A DNA stretch of 64,000 nt from Fusarium oxysporum f. sp. lycopersici 4287 (GCF_000149955.1 NC_030993.1:3216743-3280742), one strand, 5' to 3'; positions 10,564-21,939 are shown, counted from the stretch's first letter. Program-made: numbers and translations. Notes: a model not told the origin generated them from the sequence alone.

Positions 10564-13500
10564 TGGAATAAATCTACAACGCGTAAGCTCAAAGCCGACA
10601 GGATGTGGTGGCCAAGTTTGGTGATAGAGTTCGGGCTGGAGAGTATGTGTAACGGAACGAGAGAAGAAGGTGCAAGCGGGCGCGGAGAACGGAGGTATCC
10701 TGAGTCAAGAATTCAAGGTGGCAATGATGGCAACGTACGAGTCCATTGTGATCGGGCGTATGTGTGTCAGTTGAATACGTCCTGTGCTCTCGGCCCGGGC
10801 AGAGAAAGACGTGACCTGACCTGGCGTGACAGGTCAAGATGAGACGACAAGTCCGTTGCGAGACCGACCAGACGTGGAAAAGTCAATCCCTCAGAGAGTT
10901 TGGAGAGGGAATGGAGAGAGATGGGCGGACCCTCCGGAGCCGACGAGTGACGACAAGCCAGTCCAATCCAGTCAGGGAAACGGCCGTGAGTGCCAAACGG
11001 GGGACGACGGACGGGAGCTGGAGCTGGAGCTGGAGTTGGAGGGCGGCGAGGCAAGTGAGAGATCCAAGCGAGTGACTGTGAGACCTCGGGGCCTGAGACA
11101 AGATGAGCCACGTTCCACCTCTGAGAAGCCGATGGGTTGATAGTGTCGAGAAATGCTGTGGCTTGTTTAATTCGATTACTGTTGCCAGGCTCTGGCAGCA
11201 GGCACGAAGAGCGTAAAATGAGAAAAGAGAAAGACGAGAGGGAAAATGAGAGATCCTGGTATGTACGAATACGTGGGTATTGTATGGTAAGGTACCGTCC
11301 GTACTGAACCTGAACCGTACGGTAGCAGTGTAGCACGGGCGGCCGCGGTCCCTGGTTCTCCGCAAGCTTGTGAGATGGAGATGGGTCCTAATCCGACAAA
11401 GTCCCAGAAGTCGTGTCGTATCGTATCGGTCGCGGATCGTAATTGGGAGGTGGAGTCGTTTGGGAAAGTCGTTTGACGATGTAATGATGCAGACGAAGCA
11501 AAAAATAGAACAGACCAAGATATTTTGATTCAGAAATATCCAGGGACTTGAAAGGCAAGAAGGGGTTCAATTCAGATTGGTTAGGAACGACCATGTGTAT
11601 CATGAATCGTGCCTTCTTGCATGTTCCCCTTCCTTTTCGCCTCACTCGTCTTTCCAATCTCGACTCGCTGATGGAAGGAGCATCAGTGCAGTACGCCCCA
11701 GGCATGTACCTCTTTGATGCCGACCAGTCATGCAGCAGAGATCTAGCAGGGAAGGAGAGACGCGATGGGGTCGAGGCCTTGGCTCCTCCAACCAAACTCT
11801 TAGAGGAACCGCCTGCGCCACGAACCATCTGCTGACGCCACGCTATCACATCGCAGGCGCTTGCCGATGAGTTAATCCTTGTTGGGAATAGCCAATGCTC
11901 ACGGTTGCTGCGGTGGTCGATTTGTCGATACCTGAGAGCGAAGTAGACCTTATCGAGAAAACGACCTAACGGGATGCGCGTTCAGTGCGAGCCCGTGCGC
12001 TAGCGATTTAAAGGCAGGGGCCGTTCCAGCGCCCTATCCGGGGCTCGCTTCGTCTTTTTTTTTTTTCTTGCTCGGGCTCTCTTTGGCAGCTGAGGCTAGC
12101 AGACCTACAGAAGCTAGGCCGAGTTTTTAGTGGAAGGGCTTCAGTGGGTTATCGCCAAGTTTTACAGTTCCAGCCCAACCCAGAGCCAGGCCTGGGCCTC
12201 GTGTTTGACCAGGCTCTTGGGTCTCGTCTCGTTTGGAGTCTATTGCCATGGCTCAAAGTTACGAGCTGAAAAGGGGAAAGGGGTAGAAGGAGAAGAATTC
12301 TTCCTGAGTCGTGCGTGATTGAGGAAACATGAGACGAGACGAGTTTGTAGTAAGCACAGTCTGTACAGGGTCATTATCATTTGATGAGACACGGTCAATT
12401 GCTGCTGCGGGTAAAGTGTTTCCCTTTGCTTAGCTCCAAGTGGAGGAGAATTGATTTGGCAAAAGTGGGCAGTGATGACGGGTCCATTTGAGTGATTCAA
12501 TCAAGTTTGGGCAAGGATGACGATGAATAGGACAGGCTTGGACTGACAGGGTCCTTGGAGAGGATCCACCTTTCAAAGCCACGTCGAGGGAGGAGCTAAA
12601 CGGAATTGGAAGGGAGAGTGAAGCGAGACAAGCGCAAGCCATGACGAATACCAGATTTGATCCAGGGTAGGTTGTCGATACGGTATCGAACTGGAAAACA
12701 ACAGGCATGGAGCCTGTTTATTGCAGATCAACTGGAATGTTTTCCTCTAAATCAAGGGCAGATCAGAGAAACATCCAGCCAAGAGGATCAGTTTACCCCT
12801 GACTAGTTGTAGCCCCTGCAAGTCCAACGTCTTGTGCATATGTTTGGCGTGTTGACCAAGTAACATTACACGTAGTGAGTGAGTGATGTGCTGTGATTAT
12901 GTGACATGCACTGCAGTGTAACTCGAGGCTGAGTTGATGAGTTGGCACTTCCGTTAACCGCCTCAACCTAGATCCGAAGTTTCAGTTAAATCACTGACTG
13001 TCATGTTCCGTTGTTTGTCTGTGCCCAGGTCCAAGTGTCTCCATCCATGTTAGTTATCTCTCCAAGATAAGGGTCCAATGTGACCTATGACATCAGAGCC
13101 AGCATCTCCCTTGAACGTCAAGTTTAATGGAACAACGGCCTTGCATCGTCATTCTTTTGCCCTGGAAAATAGCAAGGACAATTAGTTAGTTCATGCTTGG
13201 TTTCACTACAATCAACAAGTCGCACAGACTCTTGACGTACATTCCATCACTTGCCCCTACCTACGGCTCATGAAATGATCATTAGCCCGTTCTATCACGC
13301 CTACCACATGACATATCCCTAACCAACAGTCGAGAAATGTCTCGACACAGCCGCGCAAAGCAGGGACTTTCCCCTGCAGTGCTGTACTTTGACCAAAGAA
13401 GCTGGAGTCTGAGGTATAATAATGAATTCCGTTTAGCCATTTGGGCGAGATCCTTACGCAGCCAGATGGAATTTCAGTAGAGCCTCACTATGACAACGTA

Positions 13501-14287
13501 TCAAGCAGTCAACTCAGACAGTGTGCAAAAGAATAATATTCTTGTCGTTATGAACTATAAAATTGTACGTTCCTAGCGGTTCAATGTGTCCTCTTGCCGG
13601 GTTGGCTTTATTTTGGAATCAGCCTAGAAGGACAAAGCTAAGGCATCTGGAGGAATTGATACATATCCGTTCGTTCATCCTCCTCCTATGTACTCTGTGA
13701 TATCTACTCTTCACCTATGTCTTTAACTGGCTGATATACAGCCAATTTGCCTTTATATTAGGTTTCTGGATCTTGTAAGTTCACTAACCATGAATCAAAA
13801 TTCAAATAGCGAAACCACAAAGCGTTGCTTTGCTCCCAAGACTCAGACTGTGGGATACAAGCCTCCAAACTTTATAAATAAGCACCATCATTAGCTGCCT
13901 CCCTCGTATCTTTACTCAGCGACCATCGCTATTCATGAAAATGCAGTATGAAGGGAATACTGTAATCTCTCGTAATATTCATTACGGTTAGTGTCTAAGC
14001 CAGCTGTCGTGGGTTAGGTGATTTGGCCGACTTAAGGATTAAGCAAATGACCTGAATTAGATAAAAAAGCCCTTATCGCCAACATAATGATCCAACTGTA
14101 ATAAGGACTGACTGCTCTATACGATGGTGTGAGGCTTACAGTAAGCTGATGCTAACCGTGATGAATATTATCAGATCTTACGGTAGCTGCCTCTGTACCC
14201 CATTTCCGGTAAATAAGCACTCATGAAACAGATGAGATAAAGTCTCTTTCTGCTGTTCTACTCTAAAATCTGTTCTCAAGTTTCAAC
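10564..14287. other. 3.7-kb gene-poor interval upstream of SEC2
   Basis: The left end is the SEC2 promoter and 5' leader. Several overlapping minus-strand frames at 10767-11849 have biased composition, overlap one another in different frames and match nothing I know, so I do not call them. Simple-sequence tracts occur: repeated GGAGCT near 11019-11040 and a T run at 12057-12066. From about 12700 to 14260 the DNA is AT-richer with no long frame. Nothing else seen. Confidence 0.5.
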
Positions 14288-15509
14288 ATGGGAGCCTCAC
14301 TTCTAGAATCTCTAGCCGTAGATAGCAAGCACTTACAGAAACAGGAGATGAAACCTCCAGACAGAAAATCATAGCTGCAGCCAGTGCTCTCATCCGAGAG
14401 CTTGAAAACCCTGGAGAGCAGGCTTGCGAGAATTGGCTGGGGCGAACCCACTCGGACTGCTACTTTTCGAACTCTTTGATCTGGGGATGCTTCAGAAGCT
14501 TGGACAAGAGCCTCAGAGCAGTGAGCAGTTGACGGCTGGCACCAAAGCCGATCCTGTATTAGTTTGTATGTATTCTTTAGTCTCCCGTAGTTGGGGTTGT
14601 TCTGATTGATTGTCCTGTGATAGCTCGAGCTCCGAAGTATATCGCTGCGAATGGCATTATCAAAGAGGTCGGCCGAGGCTCGTATGTTGGAACGCAATTT
14701 CTATGTCAACCAGAGGTCCGACAATGGAAGGCGGCCTTATCTACAGCTTCGAAGGCATGATTCCAACTTTCCAAGGTCTTCCTGAGTTTCTGGCTCAGAC
14801 AAACTAGCAAGTTCCCCTAGACGCCAACCATTCTCCTGTTCAATATGGCTTGAGGACTGATAAGCCCTTCTTCAGTATTCTCCGAGATAATGCCCCCCTA
14901 GGAAAAGGTTTCAACAGTTTCATGGCTGGTTACGCTAAGGCGAGACCCCAATGGACTGAAGTTTACCCATATAAAGAACGACTGGGCGAGGATACTGACG
15001 CTAGTGCTCCTTGGCTGGTTGATGTTGGTGGTGGCCTTGGCCATGAGTTGCTAGGTCTGGCTTTAGAAAATGTCCCCGGAAGATTAGTATTGCAAGATCT
15101 CTCAGCAGTCATAGAAGAAGCCAAATCATCTGGTAATCTTCCCAAGATCATTGAGGCTATTCCTCATGACTTTTTCACTCCTCAACCAGCCGAGTGCAAA
15201 GGAGCAAAGACGTATTTCATGCGTCTGATTCTTCGCGACTGGCCTGATGCAGAGTGTGCTACCATCCTATCCCACCTCCGAGATGCCATGGCCAAGGACT
15301 ACTCCCGACTCCTCATCAATGAAACTATTCTGCGAGATGTCGGTGCTCCTTGGCAGCTGACGAGTCTTGACTGGACGATGATGGGAATGTTGGTAAATCG
15401 CGAGCGAGCTGAGAGTCAGTGGCGTCAGATTCTCAATGATGCGGGATTGAAGATCATTAAGATCTATTACAAAGGCATCAAAAGTGTAATTGAAGCGACA
15501 CTGGCTTGA
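14288..15509 (+). pseudogene. Broken SAM-dependent O-methyltransferase (fungal secondary-metabolism type)
   Basis: All three forward frames carry pieces of one COMT-like O-methyltransferase in the correct order. The order is an N-terminal helix (SALIRELENPGEQA), the dimerisation/winged-helix part (LFELFDLGMLQKLGQEP, then KYIAANGIIKEVG), and RPTMEGG-like and EGMIPTFQGLPEFL segments. Frame changes are needed near 14335-14341, near 14421 and near 14699, and an in-frame TAG lies at 14805-14807 where the family has an ordinary codon. A probable ancestral intron starts at a GTATGT near 14570. From 14808 to 15509 the frame is open and keeps the SAM motif DVGGGLGHE at 15019-15045 and a normal C-terminus. 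The usual catalytic His of the RxxLHDWPD motif is Arg here (RLILRDWPDAEC). The gene is therefore almost certainly dead as a methyltransferase. Related enzymes methylate polyketide hydroxyls. Confidence 0.85.
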
Positions 15510-15640
15510 GTAAACCTATGAGATTGGGCTCTTTTACATATAAGGGTGTTGCTCAGCTGAGATATGTGGCTGAAAAGAGCCACGGAAGATTCATTACTTC
15601 TGTCTATGTAATCCAGATCCAGAGTCTCTACGCAAACATT

Positions 15641-17161
15641 CTATGTTCCGTCATCCTCTCTCTCTTTCACATCGTTTACACAATCCTGCCAGCTAATCCA
15701 CTTCATATACACACATTCAATAATCGCAATGATAACCATACCACTTCCAAGACCGATCCAAAGACCGTCGAGCTTGAGGTCTGGGCTTCCTAGCTCGAGC
15801 CATATGGCAAATGGAACGGCAGCAAGATAATTGACTGCTAGTACAACCCACGCAGCAACAGACTGCTTTGCCAGACCTCTCAACACACCATTAGTGCCAC
15901 AGATGATTGAGTCAATGACCTGGAAGCAGGCTACAGCAACCATTGATCCTGTGGCCAGGTCTCTGACAGTGCTGTCGTCGGAGAACATATCTGCGAGTGG
16001 GTTTCGCAACACATACAAAAATGCGCCATCGAGGATACCAACCACGGTGAAGACGCCAGTGTATAGAATTGCAGCACGTCGTGCTTCCTTGAGTGCCCCA
16101 GCACCAACCAGGTGACCGAAGCGAGTGGTGACTGCGACGCTAATCGAGAACGGTATGTGCCATGTAACAATGGAGAGCGTGTTGAGAACAGTTTGCGCAG
16201 CCAAGTGGCGGGTACCAAGATAAGAGGTGCTGACCATGAGGATCTCAAATGCGAGCCACTCCGCAAGATTCACAGCGGTGCTTGCAACAGAGAGACGGGC
16301 CATAGGGCCCCATTCGCGGAACGCAAACGCAGCACGGCTATCCCAGCCGTCCCAGCATCGGTGAGACTTCTTGCCAATGAAGACGACATACAACAGAAGA
16401 AGCGCAGGTCGAAGGTTATTAGCAAGAGCCTGACCGAAAGCAGCGCCATCGAGGCCCATGTCAAGTTTGACGGCGAAGTACCAACTTAGAAAGGCATTGA
16501 CGGGAGCGCAAATGATGAGAATGACCATTCCGGGAGCAAATTCACCCTGCGCTTGAAGAAACCTCTTACCAGCCTCAAAGAATGCATAACCGGGAAGCCC
16601 AACGAGACTGACGCGCAAGAAAGAGGCGGCTTTCAAGGCGAGGCTTCGTTGAGGAACAAGCAATGGTAGAATCCAGTGCGAGCACAGCCATATTGCGCCG
16701 ACAGGAATCATGACGATTGACATGAACACGATCATCCGTTGGATGTGCATTCCGACGCCGGTATAGCGACCAGACCCGTAGGCCTGCGCACACAATGTGT
16801 CGAGAGCCGTGGCCATGCCCTCAAAGATGGTGAACCCAATGATGTTAATCGTTGTTAAGCCCAAACTTGAAGCTGCCAACTCCTCAGCACCCAAGCGACC
16901 AGCGACAATGGTTGTAATGACAGTAAAAGAATACTGAAGAAGATACGTCGCGATCAAAGGGAGAGAGTATTGGCATAGCAGTTTCGCCTCAGCCAAAAGG
17001 CTGTGGACGTCGGTCAACGACTTTGCCGTTCCATTTTCGCTGACTTCTGATATCCTTGGAAGCAAAGGCGAAGTCTCATCGTGTAACACGCCATCATAAG
17101 AGTGAGAGTGAGAGTGAGAGTCTTGGTGACCCTCACGGCGCCGACGTTCGCTCGAAGGCAT
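15641..17161 (-). CDS. MATE-family multidrug/toxin extrusion transporter
   Basis: One exon of 506 residues; ATG complementary to 17159-17161. A cytosolic N-terminus of about 60 residues, with a His-Ser repeat encoded by a GAGTGA hexamer tract (about 17098-17121), is followed by about 12 hydrophobic helices in two MATE halves. Typical motifs are SLPLIATYLLQYSF in helix 1, AGRLGAEELAASSLG and the GMATALDTLCAQAYGSGRY motif after helix 2, and the pseudo-symmetric second half from about residue 285. Family role: cation-coupled export of drugs, toxins or metabolites across the plasma or vacuolar membrane. It converges on the broken methyltransferase (131 bp apart) and lies in tandem behind the Zn2Cys6 regulator, so it may once have exported the product of that locus. 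It shows no breaks. Confidence 0.92.
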   Translation of the reverse strand: MPSSERRRREGHQDSHSHSHSYDGVLHDETSPLLPRISEVSENGTAKSLTDVHSLLAEAKLLCQYSLPLIATYLLQYSFTVITTIVAGRLGAEELAASSLGLTTINIIGFTIFEGMATALDTLCAQAYGSGRYTGVGMHIQRMIVFMSIVMIPVGAIWLCSHWILPLLVPQRSLALKAASFLRVSLVGLPGYAFFEAGKRFLQAQGEFAPGMVILIICAPVNAFLSWYFAVKLDMGLDGAAFGQALANNLRPALLLLYVVFIGKKSHRCWDGWDSRAAFAFREWGPMARLSVASTAVNLAEWLAFEILMVSTSYLGTRHLAAQTVLNTLSIVTWHIPFSISVAVTTRFGHLVGAGALKEARRAAILYTGVFTVVGILDGAFLYVLRNPLADMFSDDSTVRDLATGSMVAVACFQVIDSIICGTNGVLRGLAKQSVAAWVVLAVNYLAAVPFAIWLELGSPDLKLDGLWIGLGSGMVIIAIIECVYMKWISWQDCVNDVKEREDDGT

Positions 17162-17658
17162 TGGCGTTCGTGTTGTGTATTTGCTGTTAGTCTCGGCTCA
17201 ATTGATGAAAGCTCGAGCTTCAATAGCGCTTTTGAGCCCTGTGAGATCCACTAATTGAGGGCGAATTGGGTAGAGGATGTTTATAAGAAGAATTCTTCAG
17301 TGCCAAAGGCGAAAAGAAAGACGTGATCCACCGATTTCGGACCCAGCAACGAAAAGAGGGAACTAAACCAAAGACAGAATGACAGGCCCACTTAGACGAA
17401 CTCAATTGCTAATAATTGCCTGATGCTTTTGGACGACTCATGAACTTACATGAACTTTGTTGATGGAGAATACCCGTGACTCGTGAATGACATTCTGGGT
17501 TATGACGTTCGGAGATCAATTGAGGCCAGCTATATCACGTGGCGTCGATGTCAGTCCAGTACACTTATCCGCCATGCCTGATGTTGGACAGCATATCAAG
17601 CACCATATCATGATTTCTGAACCTGAGGGTCGGTTGAAATACCAAGGAGTATTAAACT
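17162..17658. other. Intergenic region between the MATE gene and the Zn2Cys6 gene
   Basis: Promoter of the MATE gene and 3' end of the regulator. No ORF or RNA supported. Confidence 0.5.
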
Positions 17659-19384
17659 TCAAGACATGGTTTCCGTCTCAGAGCTGGTATCAATGAGGCG
17701 CAAAATCCCGCCCTGTTCGAGAAGAGAAATGTACTCAGCTTGGAAACCGTCAGTTCACTCCAGGGAACAAAGTCTGAAGTACTTACTCGCAATTGGCCAG
17801 CGCTCAGCTAGTCTTCTAAGCCCATCGACGATAGTCACCAACGCATCTTTCATCTGTGGTTCATCGTCTTCCCGAATAAACCATGAGCATGCACTACAAG
17901 CGGTATAAAAACATCTTGCTTGAAGAGGACAATCTGACTGAATCTGAGCCAGCTTAGGGGCCAAAGTACTACCTAGTGCTCTCAGGCCCTGAACGCTAAT
18001 ACTCTGCAATTCTGTTTCGTGTGTCAAGCGTTCTCGACTTGTTATTCCAGGGGCGTCAGGACAACCATAAGCTCCGTATAGGAGCGCTTGGGCACTAATG
18101 CAAATGGCGGAAGCACATGCCAAAGAGGATGCTGAAGAAGAAGAAGCGTTGCTCAAGGATTGTTCTTCAATAGAAATTTGTAGTGAGTTTAGTGCTCTAT
18201 TAAGGCTCTGGGCTTCCTGGACAACATGTAGGATATCGTGCGAAGATTTGGTTTTCAAATGTTTGTGTGTAATGACCTTGCCGAGCATATGAGCTGCTTG
18301 GCATGTTCTAGCAAAGGAGCCCAGAGTTGTGATGGAGCTGAAGCATGCTGTATACAGTGGCTCGCTTGGTACTGTCTTACCCAAAACCCAATCTTCATCG
18401 TTGACTGGTAGTAGCTCATCAGGGCAAGGCTCTGGAGTGGCAAATGGTAGTCCACTTGTATCCATACTGATGAATCTGAACATAGTTTAATTAGATGGAG
18501 GTTCAAGGATGCAGAGTTATGACTTACCTGTCAAGCACAAAGATAGTCCACCATGTTCTGCGCTGTTCTTCTCGTTTAGACCAGGAATCAGCAAACTTGA
18601 AGAGCTGCTGTGCATCTCTATCATGCCAACTCATTAGTATGCCTAGTCTCGCCGCTCGACTGATGGTGAGGTAACAGGCAGGATATATAGCCTGGCACGC
18701 TTCATAGAGAGCTAATAGCACTAAGGACTGAGCTAGGCGAAGTGAAACTAGGCCTGCACTTTCAGCAGCGGCACATAGAGTTTTTGCCAACATGTACAAC
18801 GGATGTTGGGATGGAGGGTGGCCATTGGGTCTGAGCGTGCATATTTTCATGCATAAAAGTAGTAGATCATGGCAAGCATCTTGACTGAAAGGATCGGGAT
18901 GTGTGATCCGCTTTCTGCTAATCATGGGAAGCCACTCATGTACTGAAGAAAAGTAATTATGATAGAGGACTGGCAAGTCATCTGGTTCCAAGTGCTTAGC
19001 TATAATCTGCTGCAGATCGACTCTTGGCCCAGGTGCTAATGCATTGCTGGCGGTTAGTGGCGTGAAGAGATCTGGATCCAAGAAGAAGGCCAAGGGAAAC
19101 GGTTGATTTGGTTCTGATAGAGACGGCTGGCTTGTCCCATCTGGCGGAGGAGCAGTTGGAGGTGGTGGAAGTTCTATATATTCACATTTCTTGCCAAGGC
19201 GCCGACACTGTAAGCCGTCAGTTTTAGGCTATATCTGCCCCAGTTCTGAGCCGTACTAAGGAGCAAGATGGCAATTCTCTCATGCATTTCCTCTTCAGGC
19301 GGCTGAACAAGTTAGAGAAGCTTCAGTTGATTGGAGGGCCTAGCCTTACCGACATGTTGCACATGAATGACGAGCCACTGGCAT
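17659..19384 (-). CDS. Zn(II)2Cys6 fungal-specific transcription factor
   Basis: Five exons: 19350-19384, 19257-19302, 18528-19207, 17787-18475 and 17659-17738. All have GT-AG introns of 47-52 nt, are in frame and give 509 residues. Exons 1-3 together build a perfect zinc cluster, C-X2-C-X6-C-X6-C-X2-C-X6-C, with cysteines at residues 8, 11, 18, 25, 28 and 35. Two introns interrupt the cluster itself, so a simple ORF scan misses the DNA-binding domain. The middle homology region (about residues 75-330) has the hallmark YHNYFSSVHEWLPMISRKR. The last exon supplies EYISLLEQGGILRLI. Family role: binds CGG half-sites as a dimer, often controlling a neighbouring metabolite cluster. It is divergent from the NmrA-like gene (414 bp between starts) and in tandem with the MATE gene, making both plausible targets. 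Confidence 0.87.
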
Positions 19385-19798
19385 CTCGATCCGCGTACCG
19401 CTGACAGCCTCGTCGATCTGCAGTGATTGTAAAGCAGCTTATAAATCAATCGGGACCTCTTGGGCTGCAGCGTGAGCGTGAGCGTGGGGGCGAGAGATCG
19501 TGAACAGGCTGAAGAGATTGATTGCAGGAAGAGAAGAGAGAAGCTGAGAGCGGAGGTGAGCGGGTAATAGGGAGGCAGGAGTGAGACAGAGGCGGAATTG
19601 GAGCGGACTTTAGTGGAACCGTTCCTGTATAAGACACCACCAACCAACACCAACAGCGAGACAGGCATGAAAATAACGTGATGAGACTGGCTGAGAGTGA
19701 GACGATTAATAATGAATGACCGACTATATTCTCTCAGAAATATATAATGGGTAGAGATGTAATGGACTATTGACAATCAAGCACCAACTGCATCCAAC
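19385..19798. promoter_or_regulatory. Shared divergent promoter, Zn2Cys6 regulator / NmrA-like gene
   Basis: 414 bp between two outward-facing start codons. It includes a GTGAGC-type short repeat near 19467-19485 and a TATATAAT-like AT element near 19739-19746, on the NmrA side. No coding potential. The arrangement would allow joint control of both genes. Confidence 0.55.
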
Positions 19799-20908
19799 AT
19801 GACCACCAAAAAGCTCATAGTCGTCATTGGCGCAACAGGCGGCCAAGGAGGCTCAGTTGTCAACTCCTTCATCAATGATCCAGAATGGCGTGTTCGTGGC
19901 ATCACTCGAAACCCTTCAAGCCGAAAAGCAAAGAACCTCGAGGCCCGCGGTGTCGAAGTAGTTCAAGCCGACTTGGACGACAGGGCCTCACTAGCCAAAG
20001 CCTTCCAGAACACAAATGTTATCTTTGCAGTCAGCGACTTTTGGGGCATCTACAACGATCCAAAGAATCGAAATAAACCAAAGCCGGGACAGGCTCTCAA
20101 CGAGTGGACAAAGGTACAAGAAACCCAACAACTCAAGAATATCATCGATGAAGCTGCCAGAGTATCAAGTCTAGAACGTTTCATCATGTCTTCACTTCCG
20201 GGTCCGACAAAACTATCGGGAGGAAAGTACACAAATGTTTGTCATCACGACTCCAAGGCAGATGCAGAGGAGTACGGTGACCAAAACCAGCCAGAGCTTT
20301 GGGCTAAGACGAGTGTATTTCTCCCTGGATACTTTCTCAACAACTTCTTGACTCATCCAATGGCTCAGCCAACCAAGGTTCGATTTCAACAGCTGTCCAA
20401 ATCCAATGATATTCAAACTGACGCTGTAGCAGAAAGAGAACGGAAACATACAATTCGCAAACAACCTAGACCTCGATACCAAAGTTCCTCTGATATCACA
20501 CGACCAAGATTCTGGTCCGTTCGTCAGAGCCCTAATTCAAAACCCTCCAGGGAAAAGCGTCGTCGGATATCGTGCTTGGATCACACCACGGGAATTCGTA
20601 CGAATTTTCAGTAAAGTCACGGGGTACAACACTGAATTACTACACATACCACCCGGAGAGTTTACCTTTGATTGTAAAGGAGAGTTGAGGGCTGAATTGC
20701 AAGATAACTTTGCATTCGCTAATGAAATTGGGCTCCATGGTGGTGATGATTCTCCAGCTGCCCATCCCAACGAGGTAAGCTTCTCTTGATATTTGTGATA
20801 AGATAATGGTGGAAGCTGATCTGTATGCAGGTGAACCAGCCTCCTCAACTTGAAAGCGTTGAAGATTGGATCAGAGAACAAGACTGGTCTAAAGTTTGGG
20901 GGTCTTGA
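19799..20908 (+). CDS. NmrA-like NAD(P)-binding Rossmann protein
   Basis: Three exons, 19799-20377, 20433-20774 and 20831-20908, joined by 55- and 56-nt GT-AG introns, give 332 residues. The N-terminus IVVIGATGGQGGSVV is the dinucleotide-binding glycine motif of the NmrA/isoflavone-reductase-like atypical SDRs. WRVRGITRNP follows, as in NmrA-type redox sensors that bind NADP. SSLPGPTKLSGGKYTNVCHHDSKA, where the motif usually leads to a YxxxK-like or Asp/Lys-rich helix, lacks the classical catalytic Tyr, so a regulatory or sensor role is possible as well as a reductase role. Exon 2 restores VVGYRAWITPREFVRIFSK, normal for the family. Divergent from the Zn2Cys6 gene. Read without splicing, the gene seems frameshifted after residue 193, but the introns resolve this. 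Confidence 0.85.
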
Positions 20909-21264
20909 GACATAGCTTGGAGGAGCGAGAATCTGTCCGTCCAGATGTAGCACAGCTGAGGCTACTCATGCTGGCGGTCAAGGGTGAGTTGATAGTAGTT
21001 AGTTTCTATAACAAACTATTTTTAGTGGCACATTGATAAGGAATTCGGACTATCGAAAGCTAAATAGTTTAAATGGTTATCGTGACTCTGCTCTGAATAG
21101 GATTGATATCAGCCGTTGAATCTACCAATAACAGTGACAGGTGGGGAACACAGCCTAGGCTAACCATTGCAAAACCCCTCAGGCATGCCCTGGACGCATA
21201 CATATAATTCAACAAATCACAAACTGGCTGTCCAGGGATACCCATATTCTTTGACCGCCAAGGC
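20909..21264. other. Intergenic region before the NTPase gene
   Basis: Short promoter region for the following plus-strand gene. Nothing else seen. Confidence 0.5.
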
Positions 21265-21939
21265 ATGAGCACATCTCGAAACCATCGAACCATAATCAAC
21301 GTCCTCGCCAAGAAATTCGCTCTTCAAAGACCAACAATGGAGTCACCTCAGAAGCAAAAGCTTGTGGTCGTTGCTTCGAACAACATCCCCAAAATCAAAG
21401 CAACCCGCGATGGCTTCACACAAATGCTTCCAGACTCTTATGACTTTCGAGGCATAAGCGTAGACTCCAACGTTTCAGACCAGCCCTTCTCAGACGAAGA
21501 GACTCTGCGTGGTGCAACAAATCGAGCACAGAACGCTCAAGCAGCCAGAATAGAAGCTGATTTCTGGGTTGGCATCGAAGGCGGTGTTGAAACTCACAAT
21601 GGCTCGATCTGCTCTTTTGCTTGGATTGTTGTTTTTGGAAAAGATGGGAAGGTCGGCAAGGCACGGACTTCGGCGTATTTTCTACCGGAGAGGACTTGTC
21701 AATTGCTGAAAGATGGTGTTGAGCTGGGACACGCGGATGATATGGTATTTGGACAGACAGATTCAAAGAACAAGCAGGGCTCAGTTGGGCTATTGACCGG
21801 TGGTGTTGTTGACCGAGCTGCGTATTATACACAGGCCGTCATTCTGGCCCTGATACCATTCAGGAATGCTTCTTTGGACTTTGATAGGTTCATTTTCATA
21901 TTGAGCACTCAAGGCTCTCAAGGAAAAAATCGCAAATAA
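21265..21939 (+). CDS. Inosine/xanthosine triphosphatase-like NTPase (DUF84, YjjX type)
   Basis: 224 residues in one exon. The domain begins at KLVVVASNNIPKIKAT (about residue 32), and the signature SDQPFSDEETLRGATNRAQNA, then ADFWVGIEGGVE, is diagnostic of the YjjX/DUF84 non-canonical purine NTP phosphatases. Those enzymes remove ITP and XTP from the nucleotide pool. The C-terminal GSVGLLTGGVVDRAAYYTQA is also conserved. There are two in-frame start codons, 21265 and 21337. The second gives a product that starts close to the domain (residue 25), so the first 24 residues could be leader or a targeting extension. The last 20 residues (after NASLDF) are poorly conserved in appearance. The gene converges on the giant gene to its right. 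Confidence 0.82.
   Translation: MSTSRNHRTIINVLAKKFALQRPTMESPQKQKLVVVASNNIPKIKATRDGFTQMLPDSYDFRGISVDSNVSDQPFSDEETLRGATNRAQNAQAARIEADFWVGIEGGVETHNGSICSFAWIVVFGKDGKVGKARTSAYFLPERTCQLLKDGVELGHADDMVFGQTDSKNKQGSVGLLTGGVVDRAAYYTQAVILALIPFRNASLDFDRFIFILSTQGSQGKNRK

Noticed and set aside
10767..11849. Overlapping minus-strand frames of 153-211 codons upstream of SEC2
   Set aside because: They overlap each other in different frames, have biased low-complexity composition and no domain; most likely SEC2 leader/promoter.
19799..20614. Apparent frameshift in the NmrA-like gene
   Set aside because: A 55-nt GT-AG intron (20378-20432) and a second one restore the frame and the family sequence to the end.
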